Assembly: GCF_014836935.1 (NCBI RefSeq)
Contig: NZ_JACSPW010000017.1
Coordinates: forward strand, 1 to 64,000
Direction of reading: 5' to 3'
Length of the DNA: 64,000 nucleotides
DNA from: Solibacillus merdavium
GTDB taxonomy: Bacteria > Bacillota > Bacilli > Bacillales_A > Planococcaceae
Part shown: positions 63,901-64,000 of the stretch, piece by piece
How the letters are laid out: every line of letters begins with the position of its first letter
Position numbering within the stretch: the stretch's first letter is position 1
Position numbers and translations under genes: made by a program
The notes under the pieces: generated by a model
Told to the model about the DNA's origin: nothing
Databases searched by the model: none
Seen by the model: the letters and a program-made list of their open reading frames with translations, nothing else

Positions 63901-64000
63901 TTATTGTATAATACTAGGTATCGTTTACTTGACTGCTATAACTAGGGGTTTTAAACGTTCTGATAATTATACCCTTAGTTTAACAGCGGAAATTAACCGC
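63901..64000 (+). other. Right-edge intergenic region
   Basis: Contains TATAAT (63907-63912) and an imperfect repeat ACTAGGGG ... CCCTTAGT. It is probably the promoter or leader of a gene beyond the window; no coding region can be called. Confidence 0.3.

Overview
The window looks like about 64 kb of chromosome from a low-GC, Gram-positive, spore-former-type member of the Bacillales. Gene content and order point to the Lysinibacillus/Solibacillus group (Planococcaceae). The evidence is conserved Bacillus synteny blocks (ynzC-tkt; yqfW-ispG-yqfZ-yqgB-yqgC-sodA; pbpA-pstSCAB-phoU; amidase-hisS-aspS-6S RNA-tcdA; rarA/cymR-iscS-mnmA-TPR; rpmG-yqgN-yqgQ), strong AGGAGG ribosome binding sites, frequent TTG starts, intrinsic terminators, two T-box leaders and a candidate sigma-B promoter. 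No tRNA or rRNA genes, insertion sequences, prophage or CRISPR array were seen.

Layout. 1-7.6 kb: small genes, transketolase, a 185-aa protein paired with an esterase-like protein that has lost its nucleophile, an EAL c-di-GMP phosphodiesterase, CsbD and a lipoprotein. 8-20.6 kb: a large murein-peptide scavenging locus. It holds a P1 aminopeptidase, then VanX-type D-Ala-D-Ala dipeptidase, DppA, Ala-Glu epimerase, the five-part DppEBCDF importer, LD-carboxypeptidase, an SxxK hydrolase and an NlpC/P60 endopeptidase. Together these would import cell-wall peptides and cut them to amino acids in the cytoplasm. 20.6-24.8 kb: nucleotidase, IspG, LysM, membrane proteins and Mn/Fe superoxide dismutase. 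24.9-27 kb: divergent TetR/SDR pair and a universal stress protein. 27-34.5 kb: elongation PBP and the Pho-controlled phosphate transporter with PhoU. 34.6-39.4 kb: YqeY, Nudix, uncharacterised proteins and an iron alcohol dehydrogenase. 39.5-45.9 kb: SH3/amidase, T-box-controlled hisS-aspS, 6S RNA, tcdA. 46-50 kb: chemoreceptor, two unknowns, RarA. 50-53.7 kb: CymR, cysteine desulfurase, MnmA and a TPR protein (sulfur and tRNA thiolation). 53.8-55.8 kb: an uncharacterised translationally coupled pair ending in a degenerate GGDEF domain. 55.8-58.5 kb: tryptophan T-box, trpE, trpG and a DUF5071-like protein. 58.6-64 kb: glutathione peroxidase, DegV protein, MFS transporter, a MltG-like fragment operon, ribosomal protein L33, 5-formyl-THF cyclo-ligase and YqgQ.

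Most of the window is ordinary housekeeping DNA. The observations most worth a second look are the nucleophile-less esterase, the extended wall-peptide locus, two genes whose best start codon appears to be ATA, a hisS-aspS T-box whose specifier does not read as a His codon, a three-copy dispersed palindromic terminator element, the coupled pair at 53.8-55.8 kb, and an L33 protein with three of four zinc-ribbon cysteines.
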